From Pseudomonadota bacterium (GTDB taxonomy: Bacteria; Pseudomonadota; Gammaproteobacteria; Xanthomonadales; Xanthomonadaceae), in assembly GCA_023430045.1 (NCBI GenBank), contig JAEZCF010000087.1, positions 1 through 32,057 of the forward strand: 32,057 nucleotides of DNA, read 5' to 3'. Positions 13,915 to 22,848 of the stretch are shown here, piece by piece. Under the pieces are notes generated by a model. It was not told the DNA's origin, ran no database searches, and saw nothing but the letters and a program-made list of their open reading frames with translations. The position numbers and the translations under genes are program-made. Numbering within the stretch: the stretch's first letter is position 1; every line of letters starts with the position of its first letter.

Positions 13915-14631
13915 ATGCAGAGTCAAGGCACGCAGCGTCATGAACACGCGTTCGACGCTCAGGTTCACGCACGGAATTACCAGTATGACTATGTGACCAC
14001 GCTGGACGATCTCATTCCCGTAAGCATCCAGATCGATCTGCGCCATCGCATCAACGGCCTGATCGCGGCGGGCGGTGTGCGGCGGGTCGATCATCAGGGG
14101 CACGGGACGGCAGCGGTGTCCGACCGCGGAGGGCGCTACCTCCATCATGTCCTTGTCGGAGACGACGTCCGCGCTCATCTGCCGGAACTGGTGACGCTCT
14201 ACCAGGCCCTGCTCCCGTTGATTTCGGTGATCACCAACCAGCATGTGGTGCTGTCACCCCATCCGCGTTCAGACATCAACATCAAGGTCTACCCTCCCGC
14301 CGGCGGCACCCTGGGTGAACACCATGACACCAACGGCATCACCGTGCTGTTGTTCCTGACCACCAATCGCGAAGCGCCGCTGCGCATGCAGATCCCGCGG
14401 CGGCATCCCGGACGCGGCACGTGGGTGGAGCGGCGCGAGATCCATGCCCGCTCCGGCACGCTGCTGGTGATGCAGGGCAGGGAAGTGCTCCACGATTGTG
14501 CTCCCACGGAAACGGAGCAGAAGATGACCGTGGTATTCAATTACTACGTCCGTGGCGACACGTGGCGCCATCCGGATTTTGACGACTTCGTCTATGACGG
14601 TATTCCTCCGGAAACGGCGGCCCCGGCATGA
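13915..14631 (+). CDS. 2OG-Fe(II) dioxygenase-like protein
   Basis: A 238-residue protein with the double-stranded beta-helix pattern of 2-oxoglutarate/Fe(II) oxygenases. The iron triad reads H136-x-D138 (GGTLGEHHDTNG) and H193 (REVLHDC), 57 residues apart. K203 stands where the 2OG-binding basic residue is expected, before MTVVFNYY. The preceding NIKVYPPAG and the following VLLFLTT fit the prolyl-hydroxylase-like branch. There is no signal peptide. It overlaps the next gene, an EamA exporter, by ATGA, so the two are translationally coupled. The substrate is unknown; a free amino acid or small metabolite is inferred from the exporter. No clear Shine-Dalgarno is visible before the ATG. Confidence 0.75.
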   Translation: MQSQGTQRHEHAFDAQVHARNYQYDYVTTLDDLIPVSIQIDLRHRINGLIAAGGVRRVDHQGHGTAAVSDRGGRYLHHVLVGDDVRAHLPELVTLYQALLPLISVITNQHVVLSPHPRSDINIKVYPPAGGTLGEHHDTNGITVLLFLTTNREAPLRMQIPRRHPGRGTWVERREIHARSGTLLVMQGREVLHDCAPTETEQKMTVVFNYYVRGDTWRHPDFDDFVYDGIPPETAAPA

Positions 14632-15575
14632 GCACGCGGCCGGGCATGCGGGCCCGGGATCTGTTGCTGGGCGTGCTGGTCACGGTCGTCTGGGGCGCCA
14701 ATTTCTCGGTGATCGGCGTCGGCCTGCGGCAGGTCGAGCCGTTCCTGCTGACCACGCTGCGTTTCACCTTCTCGGCACTGCCTCTGATCCTGGTGGTTCC
14801 CCGTCCGCGCGACGTGCCGCTGTGGGGCGTGGCGGCCTATGGCGGCATGTTCGGGGTGGGACTGTGGTGGGTGGTGACGCTGGCGATGCACCTGGGGCTG
14901 CCGGCGGGCATCGCCTCGCTGGTCCTGCAGTTCGCCGCGTTCTTCACCATTCTGGGCAGCGCCTGGCTGCTGGGCGAACGGATAGGTCGCGGGCAATGGG
15001 CTGGCATGCTCTTGGCAGCGACCGGGCTGGTGATGCTGATCGCGCTCAGCCCGGGTCGTGCGGTGCTGTCAGGCATCGGCCTGGTGCTGCTGGCGGCGCT
15101 GGCATGGGCCGGCTGCAATCTGATGATCAAACGCTGGCGGCCAGCGGACATGCTGGCGTTCATCGTCTGGGCCAGTGCCTTCGCCGCGCCGGCGTTGCTC
15201 CTGTTGGGTGTGGCGCTGGAAGGCGATGCTTTCTGGCAGCCATTGCGGTACGGCCTGAGTGGCATGGCCTGGTTTTCGGTGCTGTTCCAGGGGTGGGTGA
15301 CCACGGTGCTCGGCTACATGGCCTGGAATACGCTGATGCGCCGCTATCCGGCCGCGAGCGTGGCACCCTTGTCGCTGCTGGTTCCCGTCTCCGGCTTGGT
15401 GACGGCGTGGCAGGTATCCGGCGAGCGGCTGGCCAGCCTGCAGTGGCTGGCCATCGCGGTGATCCTGATGGGCATCGCGCTGTTCCTGCGGCCGTCGAGT
15501 GGCGGCGGCCAGCACGTGATGGTCAGGTCACCTCCGTCCCGGCGCGACTGCTCGGAGGGGGACCGGAAACCCTGA
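14628..15575 (+). CDS. EamA/DMT-family transporter
   Basis: A 315-residue inner-membrane protein with about ten hydrophobic segments in two EamA repeats. The first begins LLLGVLVTVVWGANFSVIGVGL, the typical DMT TM1; the second begins near LSGIGLVLLAALAWAGCNLMIKR. EamA proteins commonly export amino acids or other metabolites. The ATG overlaps the stop of the 2OG oxygenase-like gene (ATGA), suggesting it moves that enzyme's substrate or product. The tail after about residue 290 is polar and probably disordered. Confidence 0.88.
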   Translation: MSTRPGMRARDLLLGVLVTVVWGANFSVIGVGLRQVEPFLLTTLRFTFSALPLILVVPRPRDVPLWGVAAYGGMFGVGLWWVVTLAMHLGLPAGIASLVLQFAAFFTILGSAWLLGERIGRGQWAGMLLAATGLVMLIALSPGRAVLSGIGLVLLAALAWAGCNLMIKRWRPADMLAFIVWASAFAAPALLLLGVALEGDAFWQPLRYGLSGMAWFSVLFQGWVTTVLGYMAWNTLMRRYPAASVAPLSLLVPVSGLVTAWQVSGERLASLQWLAIAVILMGIALFLRPSSGGGQHVMVRSPPSRRDCSEGDRKP

Positions 15576-15623
15576 ACCCCGAAGGCGTTCCGGTTCATCC
15601 CGCCGTGGGCGTGGGGCCATCGG

Positions 15624-15629
15624 TATACT
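15624..15629 (+). promoter_or_regulatory. Possible -10 of the smc promoter
   Basis: TATACT, five of six to consensus, about 98 bases before the smc ATG in a very GC-rich intergenic stretch (15576-15726). No convincing -35 hexamer is at the right distance. Confidence 0.35.
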
Positions 15630-15726
15630 CGGGGTCGTCATCCCCGTTCCTGGGGCTGGTGGCCCCCTGGGCTGCGGGCCCGGGCGGTACACGCAGGCCA
15701 CGCGATGGCCCCAGCCCGGTAATCCT

Positions 15727-18700
15727 ATGCGCCTTTCCACGATCAAGCTGTCCGGCTTCAAGTCCTTCGTAGATCCCACTACCCTGCACCTGCCGACCAA
15801 CATGACCGGCGTGGTGGGACCGAATGGCTGCGGAAAGTCCAACATCATCGATGCGGTGCGCTGGGTCATGGGCGAAAGCTCGGCCAGCCGCCTGCGTGGC
15901 GATTCGCTTACCGACGTGATCTTCTCCGGCTCGGCCGCGCGCAAGCCGGTCTCGCAGGCCACCGTCGAACTGATCTTCGACAACAGCGACCACACCATTT
16001 CCGGCGAGTACGCCTCGTTCAACGAAATTTCGGTCAAGCGCCTGGTCAGCCGCGACGGCACCAGCAGCTATTACCTCAACGGCACCAAGTGCCGCCGCCG
16101 CGACATCACCGACCTGTTCCTGGGCACCGGACTGGGGCCACGCAGTTATTCGATCATCGAACAGGGCATGATCAGCCAGATCATCGAAGCCCGCCCCGAA
16201 GACCTGCGCGTTTACCTGGAAGAAGCCGCGGGCATCTCCAAGTACAAGGAGCGCCGCAAGGAAACCGAAACCCGTATCCGCCATACGCGTGAAAACCTGG
16301 ATCGCCTCGGTGACCTGCGCGAGGAGATCGGCAAGCAGCTGGAACACCTCAAGCGTCAGGCGCGGCAGGCGGAGCAGTACCAGGCGCTGCAGGAAGAGCG
16401 GCGGATCAAGGACGCGCAGTGGAAGGCGCTGGAATTCCGTGGCCTGGATGGTCGCCTGTCCACGCTGCGCGAGGGCCTTTCGCAGGAAGAAACACGGCTG
16501 CAGCAGCTTATCGCCGAACAGCGCGATGCCGAGGCGCGCATCGAGACCGCGCGCGTGCGCCGCGAAGAATCCGCCGATGCGCTCAACGCCGCGCAGGCCG
16601 AGGTGTACCAGGTAGGCAGCACGCTGGCGCGGCTGGAACAGCAGATACAGCATCAGCGCGAGCTGTCGCAGCGGCTGCACAAGGCGCGCGACGAAACCCG
16701 GCAGGCACTGGCCGAACTGGGCCAGCACATCAGTGGCGACGAGGCCAGGCTGGAGGTGCTGCGCGAAGCGGTGGACGCCGCCACGCCGCAGCTGGAACAG
16801 CTGCAGGAAGAAAACGAAGGCCGCCAGGACGCGCTGCGCGATGCCGAAGCGAAGCTGGCGGACTGGCAGCTGCGCTGGGAGGCGCATACCCGCCAGAGTT
16901 CGGAAGCATCGCGGGCCGGCGAGGTGGAACGCACACGCGTGGATTACCTGGACAAGCAGGTGCTGGAAGCCGATCGCCGCCGCGAGACCCTGCAGGCCGA
17001 ACGTGCAGGCCTGGACATGGACGCGCTGGAGGACGTCTTCGAGCAGCTGCACCTGCAGCACGACACGCACAGGAGCACGCTGGACGAGCTCGGCGAACAG
17101 GTGGAACTGCGCAAGCAGGACGTGGCCGCGGTACAGGACCGCCAGCGCAGCGGACAGAACGAGCTGGCCGAACTGCGCAAGCAGGCCAATGCCCTGCGTG
17201 GGCGGCTGGCATCGCTGGAAACCCTTCAGCAGGCCGCGCTGGGCCAGGAACAGGGCGCCGCCGTGGCCTGGTTGAAGGCACGCGGACTGGATTCATCGGT
17301 ACGCGTCGGCGAGCGCCTGCAGGTCGAGGCGGGCTGGGAAAACGCGGTGGAAAGCGCGCTGGGCCAACTGATCGAAGGCGTGCTGGTGGAGGCGCCGGAG
17401 CAACTGGTGGACGCGCTGGGCGAACTCGGCGAAGGACGCATCGCGCTGGTCGCTGATGGCGATGCGCCGCTGCAGGTGGCACCGACGTCACTTGCCGCCC
17501 GGGTGCAGGGTCCGGTGGCGATCCGCCGCCTGCTGGCGCGGCTGCACGCGGCGGAGGACCTGGACGCCGCGCGGCGCCTGCAGGCCAGCCTGGACGAAGG
17601 CGATTCGGTGATCACCCGCAACGGTGAGCGGCTGGGCGAAGGCTGGGTGCGCGTGTCGCGCTCGGGTGCGGCCAGGCAGGGCGCGCTGCTGCGCGAGCGC
17701 GAGATCAACACCCTGCGTGCGCAGATCGAGCAGCTGCAGCAGCGCGAAGCCGAACTGGAACACCAGCTGTCGGGCTTCCGCGAACAGCTGCTCGTGGCCG
17801 AACAGCAGCGCGAGGACGTGCAGCGCTCGCTGTATCAGGCGCACCGCAGTGTTTCCGAGCTGGGCGGCCAGCTGCAGGGCCAGCAGGGCAAGCTGGAAGC
17901 GGCGCGTACCCGCATCGACCGCATCGAAGGTGAGCTGACGCAGCTGCTGGAGACCCTGGAAGTCAACCGTGAGCAGGCCCGCGAGGCGCGTTCGCGGCTG
18001 GAAGACGCGGTCGACAGCATGGGCGACCTGGAATCGGTGCGTCAGGGCCTGGAAAACGAGCGACGGCAGTTGACTGAAGCACGTGATCGGGCCCGTGATG
18101 CGGCGCGGAGCGCGCGCGAGATGTCGCATTCGCTGGCGCTCACGCTGGAATCGCAACGTGCGCAGGTGGCCTCGCTGGGTCAGTCGCTGGAACGCATGAG
18201 TACCCAGCGCGGCCAGCTGGATTCGCGCCTGGGCGAACTGCATGCGCAGCTGGACGAGGGCGATACCCCCGTCGAAGCGCTGCAGGCCGAACACCAGGCC
18301 GCGCTGGAAGCGCGCGTGCGTGCCGATGGATTGCTGTCGCAGGCGCGCTCGCTGCTGGATGGCATCGACGTGGAACTGCGCGAACTGGAACAGACCCGCC
18401 ACAAGCGCGACGAACAGGCGCTGACGCAGCGCGAGCGAATTTCGCAGCGTCGCCTGGACCAGCAGGCGCTGGTGCTCAGTGCCGAGCAGTTGCAGGCCGC
18501 CGTGGAAAAGGCCGGCTTCGTGCTGCAGGCGGTCATCGATACGCTGCCGGAAGAGGCCAGTGCTGGCGACTGGGAACAGGGCGTGCAGCAGATCGATGCG
18601 CGCATGCGTCGGCTGGAGCCGGTCAATCTGGCCGCGATCCAGGAGTATGGCGAGGCCGCGCAGCGTTCGGAGTACCTGGATGCGCAGAACGTGGACCTCA

Positions 18701-19230
18701 CCACCGCGCTGGAGACGCTGGAAGACGCGATCCGCAAGATCGACCGGGAAACCCGCGGGCGCTTCAAGGACACCTTCGACCGGGTGAACGCCGGCGTGCA
18801 GGAGCTGTATCCGCGCCTGTTCGGTGGCGGCCACGCCTACCTGGAGCTGACCGGCGAGGACCTGCTCGACACCGGCGTGACCATCATGGCGCGGCCGCCC
18901 GGCAAGCGCGTGTCCAGCATCTCGCTGCTGTCCGGTGGCGAGAAGGCGATGACGGCGGTCGCGCTGGTGTTCGCCATCTTCCAGCTCAATCCGGCTCCTT
19001 TCTGCCTGCTCGACGAGGTCGATGCGCCGCTGGACGAGGCGAACGTCGGCCGCTTGGCGAACATGGTCAGGGAGATGAGCGAGAAGGTGCAGTTCCTGTT
19101 CGTCAGCCACAACAAGGCGACCATGGAGGCGGCCCACCAGTTGTCGGGCGTCACCATGCGCGAGCCGGGCGTGAGCCGGCTGGTGAGCGTGGACCTTGAG
19201 GAAGCCGCACGACTTGCCGGGGCGGCCTGA
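15727..19230 (+). CDS. smc: Chromosome segregation protein SMC
   Basis: A 1167-residue condensin ATPase that dimerises and compacts and segregates the chromosome with ScpA/ScpB. The N-terminal head has the Walker A GPNGCGKSN at residues 31-39. Long coiled coils rich in E, Q, R and L span roughly 170-500 and 650-1010 on either side of a hinge (about 510-640, with QLIEGVLVEAPEQLVDAL). The C-terminal head has the ABC signature LLSGGEKAMT (about 1066-1075) and Walker B FCLLDEVDAPLD (about 1090-1101). The length is typical. zipA and ligA follow, a usual order in this group. The nearest sequence to a ribosome binding site before the ATG is weak. Confidence 0.97.
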   Translation: MRLSTIKLSGFKSFVDPTTLHLPTNMTGVVGPNGCGKSNIIDAVRWVMGESSASRLRGDSLTDVIFSGSAARKPVSQATVELIFDNSDHTISGEYASFNEISVKRLVSRDGTSSYYLNGTKCRRRDITDLFLGTGLGPRSYSIIEQGMISQIIEARPEDLRVYLEEAAGISKYKERRKETETRIRHTRENLDRLGDLREEIGKQLEHLKRQARQAEQYQALQEERRIKDAQWKALEFRGLDGRLSTLREGLSQEETRLQQLIAEQRDAEARIETARVRREESADALNAAQAEVYQVGSTLARLEQQIQHQRELSQRLHKARDETRQALAELGQHISGDEARLEVLREAVDAATPQLEQLQEENEGRQDALRDAEAKLADWQLRWEAHTRQSSEASRAGEVERTRVDYLDKQVLEADRRRETLQAERAGLDMDALEDVFEQLHLQHDTHRSTLDELGEQVELRKQDVAAVQDRQRSGQNELAELRKQANALRGRLASLETLQQAALGQEQGAAVAWLKARGLDSSVRVGERLQVEAGWENAVESALGQLIEGVLVEAPEQLVDALGELGEGRIALVADGDAPLQVAPTSLAARVQGPVAIRRLLARLHAAEDLDAARRLQASLDEGDSVITRNGERLGEGWVRVSRSGAARQGALLREREINTLRAQIEQLQQREAELEHQLSGFREQLLVAEQQREDVQRSLYQAHRSVSELGGQLQGQQGKLEAARTRIDRIEGELTQLLETLEVNREQAREARSRLEDAVDSMGDLESVRQGLENERRQLTEARDRARDAARSAREMSHSLALTLESQRAQVASLGQSLERMSTQRGQLDSRLGELHAQLDEGDTPVEALQAEHQAALEARVRADGLLSQARSLLDGIDVELRELEQTRHKRDEQALTQRERISQRRLDQQALVLSAEQLQAAVEKAGFVLQAVIDTLPEEASAGDWEQGVQQIDARMRRLEPVNLAAIQEYGEAAQRSEYLDAQNVDLTTALETLEDAIRKIDRETRGRFKDTFDRVNAGVQELYPRLFGGGHAYLELTGEDLLDTGVTIMARPPGKRVSSISLLSGGEKAMTAVALVFAIFQLNPAPFCLLDEVDAPLDEANVGRLANMVREMSEKVQFLFVSHNKATMEAAHQLSGVTMREPGVSRLVSVDLEEAARLAGAA

Positions 19231-19338
19231 TACACGCCCTGCACGCCCGTCCAGTGCATGCTTGGCGGGCAAGGCGATGCAATACGCCCTGCATCGTGCC
19301 ATCCTTGTCTGAACGTATTTAGCCGGAGACCCCTTCGA

Positions 19339-20088
19339 ATGTCCGACACCGCACTGCTGCGCATCGGCATCCTTACCGCCGGCCTGCTGTTGATCGCCGC
19401 GATCTTCCTGTTTGGCCGACCGAAAAAGAAAACCCAGGGACGCCGTGTCGACGGCGCCGAACCCGGTACCGACAAGGGCCAGCGCCGTGAGCCGGTACTT
19501 GGCGAGGTACCCGCCGGTGATGCTGCTGCCGCTGATCCGGAAGCGGGCGTGGAACCTGGCGTGGTCCAGGCCGAGCTGGGCCTGGGCGACGGCGATGCGG
19601 GCGCGAACAGCGACCTCGGCAAGCGTACCAGCCAGGATTTCGACAAGATCGTCTCGTTGTTCGTGGCCGCGCGCGCCGGTGAAGTGCTGCGCGGCGAGGA
19701 CATCGTGGTGGCGGCCGAAAAGACCGGTCTGGTATTCGGGCACATGAACGTTTTCCACCGCCTGGTGGAAGGCCATCCCGAGCGTGGCCCGATATTCTCG
19801 ATGGCCAGCATCATGAAGCCGGGCAGTTTCGAGATGGCCACCATCCGCGAGATGGAAACGCCGGCGATCGCGTTTTTTCTCACCCTGCCGGCGCCGCTGA
19901 CGGCCCTGGACGCATGGGAAAAGATGCTGCCCACGGTGCAGCGGATGGCGGAGCTGCTGGATGCGGTGGTGCTGGATGACAGCCGCAACGCACTCGGTCG
20001 CCAGCGCATCGCGCATATCCGTGACGATCTGCGCGCCTACGACCGCCAGCACCAGGCGCCGCCCTTGACCCGCACACCGCGCTGGTAA
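19339..20088 (+). CDS. zipA: Cell division protein ZipA
   Basis: A 249-residue inner-membrane protein that tethers FtsZ to the membrane at the septum. A single N-terminal segment (about 8-26, RIGILTAGLLLIAAIFLFG) is followed by a basic stop (RPKKK), a flexible linker rich in G, A, D and E (about 30-95), and a C-terminal FtsZ-binding domain (from about 100, QDFDKIVSLFVAAR...). It is shorter than E. coli ZipA (328) because of the linker. The ATG at 19339 has GGAGA about nine bases upstream; an open frame further upstream lacks such a site. It lies 108 bases after smc. Confidence 0.92.
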   Translation: MSDTALLRIGILTAGLLLIAAIFLFGRPKKKTQGRRVDGAEPGTDKGQRREPVLGEVPAGDAAAADPEAGVEPGVVQAELGLGDGDAGANSDLGKRTSQDFDKIVSLFVAARAGEVLRGEDIVVAAEKTGLVFGHMNVFHRLVEGHPERGPIFSMASIMKPGSFEMATIREMETPAIAFFLTLPAPLTALDAWEKMLPTVQRMAELLDAVVLDDSRNALGRQRIAHIRDDLRAYDRQHQAPPLTRTPRW

Positions 20089-20108
20089 AGCCGGCTCCGC
20101 GCATCATC

Positions 20109-20130
20109 GTAGAGCCGGGCTCTGCCCGGC
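20109..20130 (+). repeat. SMAG-like GTAG palindrome, cluster copy 1
   Basis: GTAGA, stem GCCGGGC, loop TCT, stem GCCCGGC. First of five copies in the zipA-ligA gap, 20 bases past the zipA stop. Confidence 0.85.
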
Positions 20131-20141
20131 AGAGCGGTCAC

Positions 20142-20163
20142 GTAGAGCCGGGCTCTGCCCGGC
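20142..20163 (+). repeat. SMAG-like GTAG palindrome, cluster copy 2
   Basis: Identical to copy 1 over 22 bases and in the same orientation, 33 bases further on. Confidence 0.85.
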
Positions 20164-20178
20164 TTGGAACCTTATCGT

Positions 20179-20203
20179 GCAGCGGGGCAGAGCCCCGCTC
20201 TAC
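20179..20203 (-). repeat. SMAG-like GTAG palindrome, cluster copy 3
   Basis: Inverted relative to copies 1 and 2, with the AGCGGGGC stem type. It is identical to the copy at 5624-5648. Confidence 0.85.
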
Positions 20204-20214
20204 CGGAGCATCAC

Positions 20215-20236
20215 GTAGTGCCGGGCTCTGCCCGGC
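20215..20236 (+). repeat. SMAG-like GTAG palindrome, cluster copy 4
   Basis: GTAGT version with stem GCCGGGC, the same unit as in the tandem array after gcd. Confidence 0.85.
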
Positions 20237-20249
20237 AATCATGGAGCCC

Positions 20250-20273
20250 GCAGCGGGGCAGAGCCCCGCTCTA
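20250..20273 (-). repeat. SMAG-like GTAG palindrome, cluster copy 5
   Basis: Inverted, AGCGGGGC stem type. It ends 79 bases before the ligA ATG. Copies 3 and 5 face the others, so two long foldback structures are possible. Confidence 0.85.
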
Positions 20274-20352
20274 CGTGGGGCATGGCGCTTCGCTCTGCGC
20301 TTACCTCGAGCGGCGGTAGAATCGCCGACTGACTTCCAAGTGTCGCCCGCGC

Positions 20353-22818
20353 ATGAATCCCTCTGCTGTAGACCGTATCGCTGAACTCCGCCGCCAGCTC
20401 ATGCTTGCCAACGAGGCCTACAGCGAGCACGACGAGCTGCTGATCCCGGACGCGGATTACGACGCCCTGATGCGCGAGCTGCAGGCACTGGAGCAGGCGC
20501 ATCCTGACCTGGCGCGTACCGATTCGCCCACCGCGACCGTGGGCGGGCGACCGTCCGCGCGTTTCGCCGAAGTGGTGCATGCCTTGCCGATGCTGTCGCT
20601 GGGCAACGCCTTCAGCGAAGGCGAAGTGGCCGACTTCGTACGCCGCATCGGCGAGCGCCTGCGTCGCGAACATCCCGTGTTTTCCGCCGAGCCCAAGCTG
20701 GATGGCCTGGCGATCAGCCTGCGCTACGAAGAGGGCCGCTTCGTGCAGGGCGCCACCCGGGGCGACGGCAGCAAGGGCGAGGACGTCACCGCCAACCTGC
20801 GGCAGATCGATGACATCCCCGGGACGCTGGAAGGCAGCGACTGGCCGGCCGTGCTGGAAGTGCGTGGCGAGGTCTACATGGCACGCGCCGATTTCGAGGC
20901 CTTCAACGCGCGCGCGCGCGCGCAGGGCGGCAAGGTGCTGGCCAACCCCCGCAACGCCGCGGCCGGTTCGCTGCGCCAGCTTGATGCGAAGATCAGCGCC
21001 CAGCGCAGGCTGAGTTTCTTTGCGTACGGCACCGGCCAGGTGGAGGGCGGCGAACTGCCCGATACGCACTCGCAGACCCTGCGCCAGCTGCAGGCGTGGG
21101 GGTTCCCGGTCAGCGAGCTGTGCGCGGTGGTGAGCGGCCTCGACGGCCTGCTGGACTACTACCAGCGCATCGGCGAACTGCGCGACAGCCTGGCCTTCGA
21201 CATCGATGGCGTGGTGTACAAACTGGACGATCGCCAGGGCAGGGAGGCGATGGGGTTCGTCGCCCGCGCGCCACGATGGGCCATCGCACACAAGTTCCCC
21301 GCACAGGAACAGAGCACTACCGTGGAGGCCATCGAAATCCAGATCGGCCGCACCGGTGCCGCCACGCCGGTGGCGCGGCTGGCGCCGGTCGCCGTGGCCG
21401 GCGTGATCGTCTCCAACGCCACCCTGCACAATGCCGACCAGATCGCCCGGCTGGACGTGCGCGTGGGCGACAGCGTGATCGTGCGCCGCGCCGGCGACGT
21501 GATTCCCGAGGTGGTCAGCGTCATCGCCGAGCGACGCCCCGAGGGCACCGTGCCGTGGACCATGCCGACCCGCTGCCCGGTGTGCGGCTCGGAGATCGTG
21601 CGTGAGGAAGGCGCCATCGCCTGGCGCTGTTCCGGCGAGCTGGCATGCCCGGCGCAGCGCAAGGAGGCCATCGCGCATTTCGCCTCGCGGCGCGCAATGG
21701 ACATCGACGGGCTGGGCGGCAAGTACATCGAAACGCTGGTCGATGCCGGCATCGTGCGCGGCGTCGCCGATCTCTACCGTTTGAACCGCGATACGTTGCT
21801 GCGGTTGAAGCTGGTGCTGGACGCGGCGGATCCTTCGGCGCTGGCCGCCAGTTACGGACCGCACCTGCCGCCGGAAGGCAGCGGCGCGGTGCTCAACGCC
21901 GTGTTGAAGCTGGAGGGACAGGATCCCGGCTGGCGCGCGCAGGCATTGGCGCAACCCGGCCGTTTCGACTGGAACACGAAGAAGATCGCCACGCGCTGGG
22001 CCGACAACCTGATCGCGGCCATCGACGCCAGCCGCGCCACGACACTGGAACGGCTGCTGTTCGCGCTGGGCATCGAGCACGTCGGCGAAAGCACCGCCAA
22101 GGCGCTGGCGCAATGGTTCGGTGAGCTGGAACTGATCCGTCACCTGCCGTGGCCACTGTTCAAGCGCGTGCCCGATATCGGCGGTGAAGTAGCGCGCTCG
22201 CTGGGTCATTTCTTCGAGCAGCCGGGCAACCAGCAGGCCATCGATGACCTGCTGCAGGTCGGCCAGGTACGCATCAGCGACGAACATCCGCCCAGCGCGA
22301 AGCTGCGGGAAGGACTCGATCTTGCGCAGTTGCTGGTGGAAGCGGAAATCCCGGGCATTACCCGCCTGCGTGCGGAACGGCTTGTCGTGGCGTTGACCAG
22401 CGCGCAGTCGGTGCTGGATGCCGAACAGGGCCAGTTCGTCAACGCCGGCCTGCCAGACGACACCGCGCGCGGACTGGCCGCGTGGCTGGATGGCGAAGGG
22501 CATGGAAGGCTGTTGCTGGACGCCGAGGCCGCCATGCAGCAGCTGCTGCGCAGGGCGCCGGCCCAGGCCGAACGGGCTGCCGGACCGTTGGACGGCCAGA
22601 CCGCGGTGCTGACCGGCACCTTGTCCGCGCTCACCCGTGATGCCGCGAAGGAACGCCTCGAATCGCTGGGTGCCAAGGTCGCCGGCAGCGTATCGAAGAA
22701 GACCAGCTTCGTGGTTGCCGGCGTGGAAGCCGGTTCCAAGCTGGACAAGGCCGTCTCGCTGGGCGTGGCGGTCTGGGACGAGGAGCGGCTGCTGGCCTTC
22801 CTTGCCGCCCACGAATGA
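20353..22818 (+). CDS. ligA: NAD-dependent DNA ligase LigA
   Basis: An 821-residue ligase sealing nicks in replication and repair, using NAD. The adenylated lysine is K115 in EPKLDG, the same number as in E. coli. The zinc finger cysteines are C408, C411, C426 and C432, again identical in position to E. coli. The protein is therefore collinear up to there, and about 150 extra residues (E. coli LigA is 671) lie downstream, in the HhH region between about 433 and 742. A C-terminal BRCT domain spans about 743-818 (GPLDGQTAVLTGTLSALTR). Related Xanthomonadaceae LigA proteins are also long. The five-repeat cluster lies just upstream. Confidence 0.96.
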   Translation: MNPSAVDRIAELRRQLMLANEAYSEHDELLIPDADYDALMRELQALEQAHPDLARTDSPTATVGGRPSARFAEVVHALPMLSLGNAFSEGEVADFVRRIGERLRREHPVFSAEPKLDGLAISLRYEEGRFVQGATRGDGSKGEDVTANLRQIDDIPGTLEGSDWPAVLEVRGEVYMARADFEAFNARARAQGGKVLANPRNAAAGSLRQLDAKISAQRRLSFFAYGTGQVEGGELPDTHSQTLRQLQAWGFPVSELCAVVSGLDGLLDYYQRIGELRDSLAFDIDGVVYKLDDRQGREAMGFVARAPRWAIAHKFPAQEQSTTVEAIEIQIGRTGAATPVARLAPVAVAGVIVSNATLHNADQIARLDVRVGDSVIVRRAGDVIPEVVSVIAERRPEGTVPWTMPTRCPVCGSEIVREEGAIAWRCSGELACPAQRKEAIAHFASRRAMDIDGLGGKYIETLVDAGIVRGVADLYRLNRDTLLRLKLVLDAADPSALAASYGPHLPPEGSGAVLNAVLKLEGQDPGWRAQALAQPGRFDWNTKKIATRWADNLIAAIDASRATTLERLLFALGIEHVGESTAKALAQWFGELELIRHLPWPLFKRVPDIGGEVARSLGHFFEQPGNQQAIDDLLQVGQVRISDEHPPSAKLREGLDLAQLLVEAEIPGITRLRAERLVVALTSAQSVLDAEQGQFVNAGLPDDTARGLAAWLDGEGHGRLLLDAEAAMQQLLRRAPAQAERAAGPLDGQTAVLTGTLSALTRDAAKERLESLGAKVAGSVSKKTSFVVAGVEAGSKLDKAVSLGVAVWDEERLLAFLAAHE

Positions 22819-22848
22819 CGCCGTGCCTGGACCATAGAAGGACGCATG

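Noticed and set aside
15576..15726. GC-rich stretch before smc as a possible RNA gene
   Set aside because: It has several short complementary GC runs but no clear tRNA or riboswitch architecture and no terminator.
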